Assembly: GCA_030427485.1 (NCBI GenBank)
Contig: JAUICG010000032.1
Location: 1 to 49,247, forward strand
DNA: 49,247 nucleotides
Source of the DNA: Gammaproteobacteria bacterium
GTDB lineage: Bacteria; Pseudomonadota; Gammaproteobacteria; Pseudomonadales; Halieaceae
Direction: 5' to 3'
Below, in pieces: positions 8,044 to 16,826 of the stretch (its first letter is position 1; every line of letters starts with the position of its first letter). Below the pieces are notes generated by a model. The model was not told where the DNA came from. It worked only from the letters and a program-made list of their open reading frames with translations, and made no database searches. Made by a program: the position numbers and the translations under genes.

Positions 8044-10470
8044 ATGAAGCGAGCCGCGTTTTTCAGAGCATCTGTATTTTTGGCAGCGGTGAACGGCGGA
8101 GTTTCCGCAGGGTGGATATCGCAAACTGCTGCGCAGGAAACTGGTGAGCCGCGCCTCGCGCTGGAAGAAGTGATCGTTACCGCCCGGCGCAAGGAAGAAC
8201 TGCTGCAGGATGTGCCCATTTCAATGACCGTGTTCAATCAGCAGCAAATTTCCGATTTGAATATGGTGGGCACCGCGGATCTGGCGACCTTTACGCCGTC
8301 CATGACGGCCAATACCCGGTTTGGGCCGGACAACTCATCCTTCAGTATTCGCGGTTTCGTGCAGGAATTGCGCACCACGTCCACGGTCGGGGTTTACTTC
8401 GCCGATGTGGTGGCGCCGCGCGGCGGTCCCTCGGTGCAAAGTGCCGACGGTGCCGGGCCCGGTTACCTCTACGATCTGCAGAGTGTGCAGGTACTGAAGG
8501 GGCCGCAGGGCACGCTGTTCGGGCGCAATACCACCGGTGGCGCGGTGATGATCGTGCCCAACAAGCCCGGTGAGCAACTCGAGGGTTACGGCGAGGTGTC
8601 TGCCGGCAACTATGACATGTACCGAACCCAGGGCGTCGTCAATTGGCCAATCAACGACCGGGTCCGCGTGCGCGCGGGTTTCGACCAGATGGAGCAGAAC
8701 GGCTACCTGAAAAACGCCGCGCCGGTCGGGCCCGACAGGCAGGGAGATATCGACTACATTGCCGGTCGGGTGAGCGTTGTCGCGGACATAACGGAGGATC
8801 TGGAAAACTACACGGTCTTCTCGATTACTGATTCAAAGAACAAGGCGACCACCGCAGTGCTGATGGGTTGCTTTCCGCAGCGTGAAGGCGAGGTGCCACC
8901 CGGAGCGGGTGTAGGCATCTTCAGTCCGTTCTGCCAGGCGCAGCAAGCGGAATACGGCCTGGATTCCAGTTCCGATTTCTATACCTACGCGAGCAGGCAG
9001 CCGCAAACCGTGAATCGCATCGAGCAGAAGCAGGTAATCAACACGACCAACTGGGCGGTCACAGAAAACCTCGGCGTGAAGAATATTCTCTCCTATGCGG
9101 AGAACGAGACTACGCTGAGAACCGGTGTATTTGGCACCGACTGGATCGCCGCCGATGGCAACCGTCTCTGGTTCACCGAGTCAGACGTGCCACCCGGGTA
9201 CCCCACAGCGCACATGTCCACCACGGTATGGGAGTTGCAGGTCCAGGGTGAGAATGGACCGCTGGATTGGCAGGCGGGTTGGTATTACGAGCAGAGCCGG
9301 CCCGAAGAAGATTCCGCCAATGAACTGAACCGCTATGGCATCTGCGCGGAAAATCCAGGGCTCGACCCGGACGCCTTCCGGTGCCAGGCGTCGTTCGCGC
9401 TGGAAAATGTCGGCCTGGCCTTCGGCAACCTCAAGTTCGACAACCGTGCCCTGTATGCCCAATCGACCTACAACTTTGACGCGCCGTTTTCGCTCACCGC
9501 CGGTATCCGGTATACGTGGGACAAGACCTGGGGCTACTCGGACGATGTTCAGTACGGCGGCTTTCCCGTGTCCGAGCCGGGGCCACCTACTACCGTGCGG
9601 TGTTCGGATGGCAGCCTGACGTACCCGGATTGCCGCCAGGAATTCCGGCAGGACAGCGACAAACCGACGTGGATGTTCGGCCTGGATTACACGCCGCACA
9701 ACGACCAGCTGTATTACGCGAAATACTCGCGGGGGTATCGCCAGGGTAGCGTCAACATCTTCGGTGCACCGGGTTTCCAGACGCACGAGCCGGAGACAGT
9801 GGATGCGTATGAAATCGGTTCGAAGCTCACACTCACCGGTACGGTTCCCGGCATCGTCAACATCGCCGTCTTCTACAACGAACTCACCGACATGCAGATA
9901 CAGACCGGATTTCGCGGCGCCGTGAACACCAGCGGCATCACCAATGCTGGGCAGGCAACGATCTGGGGCGCGGAAGTGGAAACCAGCCTGAGCCTGACGG
10001 AACAACTGCGGTTGGATGTCGCTTACGCGTACCTGAATACCCGGCTGGACAGTTACGAGGTTCCGGCGCCTATCCCGGAGTTTGACGTGTCGGTGGTCCC
10101 CACTGCCGTGGAGGGGGACCCGCTGCCCTTGACGCCCAAGAACACCGTGGTCACGTCGCTGACCTACCTGCTGCCCGTTCCGGAGGCTGTCGGCCAGGTC
10201 TCCATTGGCGCCACCTACGTGTACACGGACCAGATGCTTGCCTCCACCACGTCGCCCTTCGGTACCATTCCCGACTCCAAATTGACCAATTTCAACGTGA
10301 ACTGGAATGGCATCGGCGGCAGCCGTGTCGACGCCCTGGTGTTTGTCACCAACGCGTTCGACGAGGAACATATCAGCTACGTGATCGGGCTGTACGACGC
10401 CATCGGCTCCGAATTCTATAATCCGGGCATGCCGCGCATGTATGGCGTCAGGCTCAGGTACAATTTCTGA
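8044..10470 (+). CDS. TonB-dependent outer-membrane receptor
   Basis: The protein has 808 residues from the ATG at 8044 (GTG at 8029 is a weaker start). A signal peptide of about 31 residues is followed by LEEVIVTARRKEELLQDVP, the usual start of the plug domain, and VQVLKGPQGTLFGRNTTGGA in the plug. The rest is a 22-strand barrel with aromatic-rich alternating strands, ending in the C-terminal Phe (RLRYNF). It should import a large or scarce ligand across the outer membrane using TonB energy. There is no TonB, no siderophore gene and no SusD-like partner nearby. The neighbouring DUF6125-like gene and TetR suggest an organic substrate rather than iron, but this is inference. Confidence 0.93.
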   Translation: MKRAAFFRASVFLAAVNGGVSAGWISQTAAQETGEPRLALEEVIVTARRKEELLQDVPISMTVFNQQQISDLNMVGTADLATFTPSMTANTRFGPDNSSFSIRGFVQELRTTSTVGVYFADVVAPRGGPSVQSADGAGPGYLYDLQSVQVLKGPQGTLFGRNTTGGAVMIVPNKPGEQLEGYGEVSAGNYDMYRTQGVVNWPINDRVRVRAGFDQMEQNGYLKNAAPVGPDRQGDIDYIAGRVSVVADITEDLENYTVFSITDSKNKATTAVLMGCFPQREGEVPPGAGVGIFSPFCQAQQAEYGLDSSSDFYTYASRQPQTVNRIEQKQVINTTNWAVTENLGVKNILSYAENETTLRTGVFGTDWIAADGNRLWFTESDVPPGYPTAHMSTTVWELQVQGENGPLDWQAGWYYEQSRPEEDSANELNRYGICAENPGLDPDAFRCQASFALENVGLAFGNLKFDNRALYAQSTYNFDAPFSLTAGIRYTWDKTWGYSDDVQYGGFPVSEPGPPTTVRCSDGSLTYPDCRQEFRQDSDKPTWMFGLDYTPHNDQLYYAKYSRGYRQGSVNIFGAPGFQTHEPETVDAYEIGSKLTLTGTVPGIVNIAVFYNELTDMQIQTGFRGAVNTSGITNAGQATIWGAEVETSLSLTEQLRLDVAYAYLNTRLDSYEVPAPIPEFDVSVVPTAVEGDPLPLTPKNTVVTSLTYLLPVPEAVGQVSIGATYVYTDQMLASTTSPFGTIPDSKLTNFNVNWNGIGGSRVDALVFVTNAFDEEHISYVIGLYDAIGSEFYNPGMPRMYGVRLRYNF

Positions 10471-10496
10471 TACGACTTGTTCCTTTGAACTGGTAA

Positions 10497-11324
10497 TCAA
10501 CCCGGCTGCCGCTGCCTCCGGCGCTCATCGCGCAGGGTCATCAGGTAGGCGAGCATGCCCACCGCGGTTACCGAGAGGATCAGCAGCGCGGCGAGCGCGT
10601 TCACCTGTGGGCTCAGGCCCAGTCGCACCGAGGAGAATACGACCATCGGCAGTGTCGTGGAGGCGGGGCCGGCGACGAAGCTCGCGATCACGAGGTCGTC
10701 CAGCGACAGCGTGAACGCGAGCAGCCAGCCGGAGGCCAGCGCCGGGGTGATGATCGGCAGCGTGATCTGGAAGAAGGTCCCCAGCCGGCTGGCGCCGAGG
10801 TCCATCGCAGCCTCCTCCAGCGATCTGTCCAACTCGCGCAGGCGCGAACTCATCACCACGGTAACGAAGGCCATGCAGAACGTGACGTGGGCGATCCAGA
10901 TGGTCAGGAAGCCGCGCTCCGCCGGCCAGCCGAGGGTATTCGCCATCCCCACGAACAGCAGCAGCAGCGACAGGCCGGTAATCACATCGGGCATCACCAG
11001 CGGCGCGGTCACCATGCCGCCGAACAGGGTCTTGGTGCGGAAGTTGCGCACCCGCGTCAGCACCAGCGCCGCCAGCGTGCCGAACACCACTGACACCGTG
11101 GCGGTCGCGAATGCGAGCCGCAGGCTCATCCACATGGCCGACATCATCGCATCGTCGCGAAACAACTCGCCGTACCAGCGTGTGGAAAAGCCGGCCCAGA
11201 TATTGACCCGCTCAGATGCATTGAACGAGTAGACGATCAGCACGACCATCGGCGCGTACAGGAAGAAAAAGCCGAGGGACAGGCAGATCCTGGAAAAGCG
11301 GGGTATGCCGGGCGACTGCGCCAT
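10497..11324 (-). CDS. potI: Polyamine ABC transporter permease PotI
   Basis: The protein has 275 residues and about six membrane helices (FFFLYAPMVVLIVYSF first). The cytoplasmic EAA loop reads EEAAMDLGASRLGTFFQITL, which contacts the ATPase. It matches the PotC/PotI permease family and is the second permease of a putrescine-type importer. Its ATG overlaps the PotH stop by one base (TGATG), so translation is coupled. It is the last gene of potFGHI. The convergent TBDR ends 26 bases away without an obvious terminator. Confidence 0.92.
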   Translation of the reverse strand: MAQSPGIPRFSRICLSLGFFFLYAPMVVLIVYSFNASERVNIWAGFSTRWYGELFRDDAMMSAMWMSLRLAFATATVSVVFGTLAALVLTRVRNFRTKTLFGGMVTAPLVMPDVITGLSLLLLFVGMANTLGWPAERGFLTIWIAHVTFCMAFVTVVMSSRLRELDRSLEEAAMDLGASRLGTFFQITLPIITPALASGWLLAFTLSLDDLVIASFVAGPASTTLPMVVFSSVRLGLSPQVNALAALLILSVTAVGMLAYLMTLRDERRRQRQPG

Positions 11325-12232
11325 CAGTCCTCGCCCTCCATTTCACGGAACTGGTAGCGGTGGAACAGCGAGATCGGGATCAGCAGCACCACCAGCATCA
11401 CGGTGGCCACCGCGGAGGCTACCGGCCAGTCGCGGTTGTTGAAGAACTCGCCCCACAGTACCTTGCCGATCATCAGCGTCTCGGAGCCGCCCAGCAATTC
11501 CGGTATCACAAATTCGCCTACCACCGGGATGAACACCAGCATGCAACCGGCGATCACGCCGCCCATCGACAGCGGCAGCGTGATGCGCAGGAAGCGCGAC
11601 ACCGGGCCGGCGCCGAGATCGGTGGCCGCCTCCAGCAGGCGGTTGTCCAGCTTCACCAGGTTGGAGTAGAGCGGCAATACGAGGAAGGGCAGGTAGGTGT
11701 AGACGATGCCGATGTACACCGCCAACTCGGTATTCATCATCCTGACAGGCTCGTCCACCACGCCGAGCGCCATCAGCACAGTGTTGATGATGCCGTTGTT
11801 GCGCAGAATGCCCATCCAGGCATAGATGCGGATCAGGAAACTGGTCCAGGACGGCAGCACCACCAGCATCAGCAGCAGGCTCTGCATCGGACCCTGCGCG
11901 CGCGCGATACCGTAGGCGATGGGGTAGCCGATCACCAGGCAGATCAGCGTGGAGATCGCGGCGATGCGCAGCGAGCTGACATAGGCGTCGAAATACAGCG
12001 AATCGGTGAGCAGGAACAGGTAGTTGGAAAAGCTGAGCCGCAGTGTCAGGACGTCGTTCACATACTCGTACAGTGCAGTGTAGGGCGGCTGGGCGATTGT
12101 CGATTCCGCCAGCGAGATCTTGAACACGATCGCGAAGGGCGCCAGAAAGAACAGCAGCAGCCAGAGGTACGGCGGTATCACCAGCAGCCAGTGCTGGCCC
12201 GGCAGACGCCACCTGCGGCCGGCGGGTTTCAC
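11324..12232 (-). CDS. potH: Polyamine ABC transporter permease PotH
   Basis: The protein has 302 residues; six helices follow a basic N-terminus. The EAA loop reads LEAATDLGAGPVSRFLRITL. WTSFLIRIYAWMGILRNNG is a PotB/PotH hallmark. The start is GTG at 12232; GTGA overlaps the PotG stop by four bases, giving tight coupling. It forms the membrane channel with PotI in the inner membrane. Confidence 0.93.
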   Translation of the reverse strand: MKPAGRRWRLPGQHWLLVIPPYLWLLLFFLAPFAIVFKISLAESTIAQPPYTALYEYVNDVLTLRLSFSNYLFLLTDSLYFDAYVSSLRIAAISTLICLVIGYPIAYGIARAQGPMQSLLLMLVVLPSWTSFLIRIYAWMGILRNNGIINTVLMALGVVDEPVRMMNTELAVYIGIVYTYLPFLVLPLYSNLVKLDNRLLEAATDLGAGPVSRFLRITLPLSMGGVIAGCMLVFIPVVGEFVIPELLGGSETLMIGKVLWGEFFNNRDWPVASAVATVMLVVLLIPISLFHRYQFREMEGED

Positions 12233-13380
12233 GAGGTGAGCACCACGGCCGAATGCTCGTCCCAGTACACCCAGACCTTGTCCTGCCAGGTCAGGCGTTC
12301 GCCGGCCCAGCGTTCATCGTTCAAGGCCGTGACCAGCACGTCCATCCCGCTCCCGAGTTTCACATGGTAGACCGAGTGTGAACCGAGATAGGCGATCTCG
12401 TCCACTTCGCCGGCTTCGCAGTTGAATGCTTGCTCCGGCTTCTGCAGGCTGATCTGGATTTTTTCCGGGCGTACCGCGACGCTGACAGGCTGCCCGGCGA
12501 AGCCGCTGATGCCGTGGCCGATGTGCAGGGTATTGCGCGCCTGCGGACTTTTGATATTCACGTAGTCGACTTCGTCGTCGACGATCACACCGTCAAAGAG
12601 GTTCACCGAGCCGATGAACTCCGCCGTGTAGCGGCAGTTGGGCTGTTCGTATATCTCGTCCGGCGTGCCCACCTGCAGGATGCGGCCGCCGTCCATGATC
12701 GCGATGCGGTTGGCCATGGTCATCGCTTCTTCCTGGTCGTGCGTGACCATCACGCAGGTCACCCCGACCGATTCGAGGATGTTGGCGATCTCCAGTTGCA
12801 TGCGCGTGCGCAGTTTTTTATCCAGCGCGCCCATCGGCTCGTCGAGCAGCAACAGCTTGGGGCGTTTCACCAGGCAGCGCGCCAGTGCGATGCGCTGCTG
12901 CTGTCCGCCGGAGAGTTGATCCGGCTTGCGCTTGCGGTATTCGCTCATCTGCACGCGCTCTAGCATCTCGCCCACCCGCGACTCGATCTCGCGCTTGTCC
13001 ATGCGCTCCTGCTTCAGGCCGAAAGCGAGGTTCTGTTCCACCGTCATATGGGGAAACAGCGCGTAGGACTGGAACATCATATTGAAGGGTCGCTGGTTGG
13101 CGGGCAGCCCGGTCAGGCTTTGACCCTCCAGCAGGATATCGCCGCTGGTCGGCTGTTCGAACCCGGAGAGCATGCGCAACAGCGTGGATTTGCCGCAGCC
13201 GGAGGCGCCCAGCAACGCGAACAACTCGCCTTTGCGTATCGACAGGTCGACGTTGTTGACCGCGAGTGCGCCGTCGAAGCTCTTGCTGACGCCTACCAGT
13301 TCGATATACGCCGCACCGCCGCTGCCAGGCTCCGGCTGCCCGGCCCCCGCGGGGTGCGCGATTGTCGTGGTCTCGGTCAA
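12229..13380 (-). CDS. potG: Polyamine ABC transporter ATP-binding protein PotG
   Basis: The protein has 383 residues. The nucleotide-binding domain has Walker A LLGASGCGKST (about 57-67), the Q-loop FQSYALFPHM, signature LSGGQQQR, Walker B LLLLDEP and the H-loop MVTHDQEEA. The C-terminal TOBE-type domain (VAVRPEKIQISL) is usual for PotA/PotG. It powers uptake through PotH and PotI. The 25-residue Gly/Ala-rich N-terminal extension before the domain also occurs in other PotG proteins. It starts 46 bases after the potF stop in the same direction. Confidence 0.94.
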   Translation of the reverse strand: MTETTTIAHPAGAGQPEPGSGGAAYIELVGVSKSFDGALAVNNVDLSIRKGELFALLGASGCGKSTLLRMLSGFEQPTSGDILLEGQSLTGLPANQRPFNMMFQSYALFPHMTVEQNLAFGLKQERMDKREIESRVGEMLERVQMSEYRKRKPDQLSGGQQQRIALARCLVKRPKLLLLDEPMGALDKKLRTRMQLEIANILESVGVTCVMVTHDQEEAMTMANRIAIMDGGRILQVGTPDEIYEQPNCRYTAEFIGSVNLFDGVIVDDEVDYVNIKSPQARNTLHIGHGISGFAGQPVSVAVRPEKIQISLQKPEQAFNCEAGEVDEIAYLGSHSVYHVKLGSGMDVLVTALNDERWAGERLTWQDKVWVYWDEHSAVVLTS

Positions 13381-13426
13381 CCTGCGTCCCCCGGTCAGCC
13401 GCGGTGCGGAATGTGTGTGGTTGGTC

Positions 13427-14527
13427 CTACTGCCCGGTCTTTATGTCCGTCCACGCGCGGTTCATCGCGCGGTCCACGGCCGGGGAATTGATTTTGGCCA
13501 CATAGAGTTTCGCCATGATCTCGGGCGGCGGATAGATCGACGGGTCGCCGGTGATCTCGGCGTCGATCATCGGCATCGAGGCGGGTATCGGGTTCGGGTA
13601 CCAGATGTAGTTGGTGTTTTCCGCCGCGATGGCGGGTTGCATCAGGAAGTCGATGAAGGCGTGGGCTTCCTCCACGTTGCCGGCGTCCTTCGGAATCGCC
13701 AGGATGTCGAAGAACTGCAGGGCGCCCTCCTTCGGAATGACATAGGTGATCTCGATGCCATTTTCGGCCTCTTCGGCATCCACCATTGCCTGGGCAATGT
13801 CGCCGGACCAGCCGATAGCGACACAGATCTCGCCCGCCGCAAGGTCATCGATGTACTTGGACGAGTGGAAGTAGGTGACCGAGGGGGCCAGCTTTTTCAG
13901 CAGATCCTTGGCTTCACCCTGGTAATCGGCCGGGTCCTGGGAATTGGGATCTTTGCCGAGATAGTGCAGGGCTGCACCAAAAAGTTCCGACGGCGCATCG
14001 AGGAAGGCAACGCCGCAACTTTTCAGTTTGGCCAGGTTCTCCGGGTCCAGCACGAGGTCCCAGGAGTCCAGCGGTGCATCGGGGCCCAGCGCGGCAATCA
14101 CCTTGTCCTCGATCATGCCGATGCCGGTGGTGCCCCACATGTAGGGGATACCGTACATATTCCCGGGGTCCACCGCCGCGATGGTCGCCATCATTGCCGG
14201 GTCCAGTTCCTTGTAGTTGGAGAGCTTCTCCTTCTGCAGCGGCTGGAAGATGCCGGCCTGTATCTGCCGGCCCATGAACTCGACGCTGGGTACTACCACA
14301 TCGTAGCCGGTGCGCCCCGCCAGCAGCTTGCCTTCCAGCACCTCGTTGGAGTCGAAAACGTCATAGACGACCTCGACCCCCGAATCCGCTTCGAACTTCG
14401 CAATCACATCGTCGCCGATGTAGTCGCTCCAGTTGTAGACGTTGACCGTGCCTTCAGCCAGTACCGGGCCGGCTGTCATGAGCCCTGCGAACAGGGCAAT
14501 GATGTTTCGCCTGGAGTTAGTTTTCAC
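13427..14527 (-). CDS. potF: Periplasmic putrescine/polyamine-binding protein PotF
   Basis: The protein has 366 residues. A signal peptide (NIIALFAGLMTAGPVLA) is followed by the mature start EGTVNVYNWSDYIGDDV. Long stretches match E. coli PotF as remembered: PYMWGTTGIGMIEDKV, SWDLVLDPENLAKLKSCGV, LHYLGKDPNS, HSSKYIDDLA, ICVAIGWSGD and IPKEGALQFFD. Polyamine-contacting residues are kept: W and D in NWSD, E in DAPSELF, W and D in GWSGD, D in FFD. The substrate is therefore putrescine or a close relative such as spermidine. The start is GTG, with AGGAGA eight bases upstream. It is the first gene of the operon; highest expression would be expected here. Confidence 0.95.
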   Translation of the reverse strand: MKTNSRRNIIALFAGLMTAGPVLAEGTVNVYNWSDYIGDDVIAKFEADSGVEVVYDVFDSNEVLEGKLLAGRTGYDVVVPSVEFMGRQIQAGIFQPLQKEKLSNYKELDPAMMATIAAVDPGNMYGIPYMWGTTGIGMIEDKVIAALGPDAPLDSWDLVLDPENLAKLKSCGVAFLDAPSELFGAALHYLGKDPNSQDPADYQGEAKDLLKKLAPSVTYFHSSKYIDDLAAGEICVAIGWSGDIAQAMVDAEEAENGIEITYVIPKEGALQFFDILAIPKDAGNVEEAHAFIDFLMQPAIAAENTNYIWYPNPIPASMPMIDAEITGDPSIYPPPEIMAKLYVAKINSPAVDRAMNRAWTDIKTGQ

Positions 14528-14982
14528 CGCGTTCTCCTATGCGCGCCGGGCAGGCCCGGGCACGTCAACAGATGAAAGTAAGTCAGGGCAGGCAATCAAA
14601 ACCGCCCCGCACTGATTCTAGCGACCCTTACCGCGCGGGTACACTCCCTTGTCCGCGCGTCGGCAGCGCTACGATTCCGCTGAAGCCGCGGGTAGTGCCG
14701 TCTAAAAAACACGCAATGTTGGTGCCATGTTTTCGGGTATGCTGGCAGCAACTGCTCCCTAAGCGGCGTAGACGATCTGGTCGCGGTTTTTTCGACCTGA
14801 CCCGAAAAGGCGTCGCTTTCTATGACACTGCACTCCGGCGAGACAGCGGCGCGGGAAACAGACCAGGTATTTCATGATTAAAGTTGCGAAGTTGTCCGAT
14901 GTGGGCTTAACTGGCATTTCGCTGTACGTGAAGTGATGTTTTACGTTTTTTGTAATAAAACCTTAACGGAGATCAATGGATT
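14528..14982. other. Divergent intergenic region between potF and the CsgG-like gene
   Basis: This 455-base region should hold both promoters, but I see no strong -35/-10 pair for either. A TTGACG at 14556-14561 on the minus strand lies close to potF without a good -10. A 20-codon plus-strand frame (14874-14936, MIKVAKLSDVGLTG...) has a weak AGG upstream and no recognisable homology. The AT-rich stretch at 14938-14972 directly before the CsgG-like gene probably contributes to its promoter and ribosome site (CGGAGATC). Confidence 0.35.
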
Positions 14983-15795
14983 ATGAAATTCGCGTCTTTA
15001 TTGGCACTGCCTCTGGCGGGAGTGCTTGCAGCTTGCTCTACTTCGCCCCAACTGGGTGGTGCTTCCGGTATGACGGCTACCGGCGCAGCCGGTGGTGCGT
15101 CCTCGGCAAACGCCAATAGCGAGCTTGAAAACTGCACGGAGTCAATGGGCACTCTTGCAGTGGTAGAGAACACCTCTGCGCCCTGGTGGGGCGACTACAT
15201 TCATCGCTACCCGAAGCTGGGCAGCACGGTGCCCGTCTTGCGCATGATCATTCAGCAGTCGAACTGCTTCGTGGTGGTTGAACGCGGGGAGGCACTGAAT
15301 AACGCGATGCAGGAGCGGGCATTGTATGATGCCGGCGAGACGCGCGATGGGAGCAATTTCGGCAAGGGCCAAATGGTCGCCGCCGATTACACCATGAATC
15401 CCAGCATCCAGTTCTCTGCCGAGGGCACCAGCGGCATCAGTGGCGCGGTGGGTAATGTGTTCGGTGGATGGGGTAGCACTATAGGCGCACTGGCGGGTGG
15501 CCTGAGCACTAACGAGGCGGCTACGACGCTGCTGTTGATAGACAACCGCTCCTCAGTACAGATTTCTTCTGCGGTGGGTAGCGCGAAAAATATGGACTTC
15601 AGCCTGGCCGGCTGGGGTTGGGGTAGCGGTAAATGGGGGAGCGCTGCCGGGTTCACCGATACGCCGGAGGGCAAAGTGATCACCGCGTCATTCGTGGATT
15701 CATACAACCAGATGGTAAAGGCACTGCGCAATTATCGGGCCCAGGAAGTCAAGGGTGGGCTCGGTAAGGGCGGTACGTTGGGAGTGTCCAACTGA
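14983..15795 (+). CDS. CsgG/HfaB-like outer-membrane lipoprotein
   Basis: The protein has 270 residues. The signal peptide ends in the lipobox L-A-A-C with acylated Cys at 18. The segment VPVLRMIIQQSNCFVVVERG followed by ALNNAMQERAL is typical of the CsgG family core, where 'minor/novel allele' proteins read FxVVeR. A Gly-rich stretch (SGISGAVGNVFGG..) fits the pore/hairpin zone of CsgG. CsgG proteins form outer-membrane channels for curli; HfaB serves holdfast. Neither csgABEF nor hfa genes are here, so the role is open: a lone CsgG-like lipoprotein. The ATG is preceded by CGGAGATC at 10-12 bases. Confidence 0.65.
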   Translation: MKFASLLALPLAGVLAACSTSPQLGGASGMTATGAAGGASSANANSELENCTESMGTLAVVENTSAPWWGDYIHRYPKLGSTVPVLRMIIQQSNCFVVVERGEALNNAMQERALYDAGETRDGSNFGKGQMVAADYTMNPSIQFSAEGTSGISGAVGNVFGGWGSTIGALAGGLSTNEAATTLLLIDNRSSVQISSAVGSAKNMDFSLAGWGWGSGKWGSAAGFTDTPEGKVITASFVDSYNQMVKALRNYRAQEVKGGLGKGGTLGVSN

Positions 15796-15887
15796 GCGAG
15801 GTGCGCGTTCAATAGTCCTGCACGGGTGGCTCTCCCCGCCTGTGCTAGACTGATGGAGACCGACCGGCCAGAAGGAGGATTGCAAGC

Positions 15888-16319
15888 GTGAGACATCCGT
15901 TTTCATTGGCGCTGCTGTTGTGTCTGACGACCAGCAGCGGCGCGCTGGCGGACCGCGATGGTTATCGCGAACGTTATGACCGCGGGTATGGCCCCGATTA
16001 TCGCGACCAGCGCTTGCTTCTTCCCGCGCCGCGCTATCTCCTGCCGGTGGTGCCGCTTCAGCCTCGCCACTGTTGCGACCGATACGACACCGAGGTACTG
16101 GATGCGGCACTGATCGGCGCCGCGGTCGCCAACAGTTACTACTACCCGCGTGATAATCGCTACCTCTACACCCGGGATAGCCGTAACCCTTACATACGCA
16201 ATGCGAGAGAGCCCATCTCCCCGGACAACGGCGCCGAAGTGGTGAGTTGCCAGCGCATTGAACGCCTCTCGGACGGCCGCGAACGGCGTGTGCAACTTCC
16301 CGTTTCAGATTGCGAGTAG
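15888..16319 (+). CDS. Small secreted Tyr/Arg/Asp-rich protein of unknown function
   Basis: The protein has 143 residues. GTG at 15888 is the start because AAGGAGG lies 8-9 bases upstream. The signal peptide (PFSLALLLCLTTSSGALA) cleaves near residue 21. The mature part is rich in Arg, Tyr and Asp (DRDGYRERYDRGYGPDYRDQ), has a short hydrophobic helix (VLDAALIGAAVANSYYY) and four mature Cys, including CC. The pattern of R/Y/D repeats resembles periplasmic RcnB-like or glycine-zipper-like small proteins but no family can be named. It follows the CsgG-like gene by 92 bases and may be co-transcribed. Confidence 0.6.
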   Translation: MRHPFSLALLLCLTTSSGALADRDGYRERYDRGYGPDYRDQRLLLPAPRYLLPVVPLQPRHCCDRYDTEVLDAALIGAAVANSYYYPRDNRYLYTRDSRNPYIRNAREPISPDNGAEVVSCQRIERLSDGRERRVQLPVSDCE

Positions 16320-16826
16320 GGGGTGGTTATTTCGCGACCATGCGGTGAAGGGCGCCCTTGCAAGTCAGGAAGCCCGGCGCAAGCTCTGTGTATGAATTGT
16401 TAAATTGACGGGGAAGCTGACGCTGTCATTGTGAACGTTTGTTTGTTAGGTTCTCTGGCGAGATTGCTCTTATCGTAGAGGAGCTATTGATCCGAAGCCT
16501 CCTGGCTGGAAAAAACCATAAAAAGACGATCCTCCTGCAGCATCGGAATCAGAAACAGCGCATGCCGCCCTTTGCGTATCCCGTCGACCATGAGATCATC
16601 CCTGTCGATTGGGCGCAGCCGGCGATAAGACACACGATCGTCGAGAACAACCACCGCATAAGTTCTTCCGGATCACCAGAGATCTGGCAGGGGTGATTAT
16701 GATCTGTGGTTTGGAAACTGTCGAGACGGTCCGGACGGCACGTACGCAGGGCTAACCTTTGCCAACAAGCATGCTGGCGCTAGTGTTGGCCGCGATTGAC
16801 TACCCCGGGCGCGTCGTCCACATCGG
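16320..16826. other. Non-coding or decayed stretch of about 500 bases
   Basis: No intact gene is supported. Base composition is less GC-rich than in the neighbours and short frames on both strands lack ribosome sites. One minus-strand frame looks protein-like (listed separately). The region lies between two convergently oriented genes and has no clear terminator. It may be a remnant of a lost gene. Confidence 0.4.
16484..16672 (-). pseudogene. Possible 3' remnant of a lost gene
   Basis: A 62-codon open frame without a credible start ends at TAG (16486-16484). It reads TYAVVVLDDRVSYRRLRPID and continues with RDDLMVDGIRKGRHALFL, which looks like real protein composition rather than a shadow frame. 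An in-frame TGA lies just upstream (16675-16673). I cannot name the family. It may be a decayed C-terminus. Confidence 0.25.

Noticed and set aside
14874..14936. 20-codon frame upstream of the CsgG-like gene
   Set aside because: Only a weak AGG ribosome site and no homology; could be a leader peptide but not supported.
16439..16696. 85-codon plus-strand frame
   Set aside because: No start context, antisense to the protein-like minus frame; region looks decayed.
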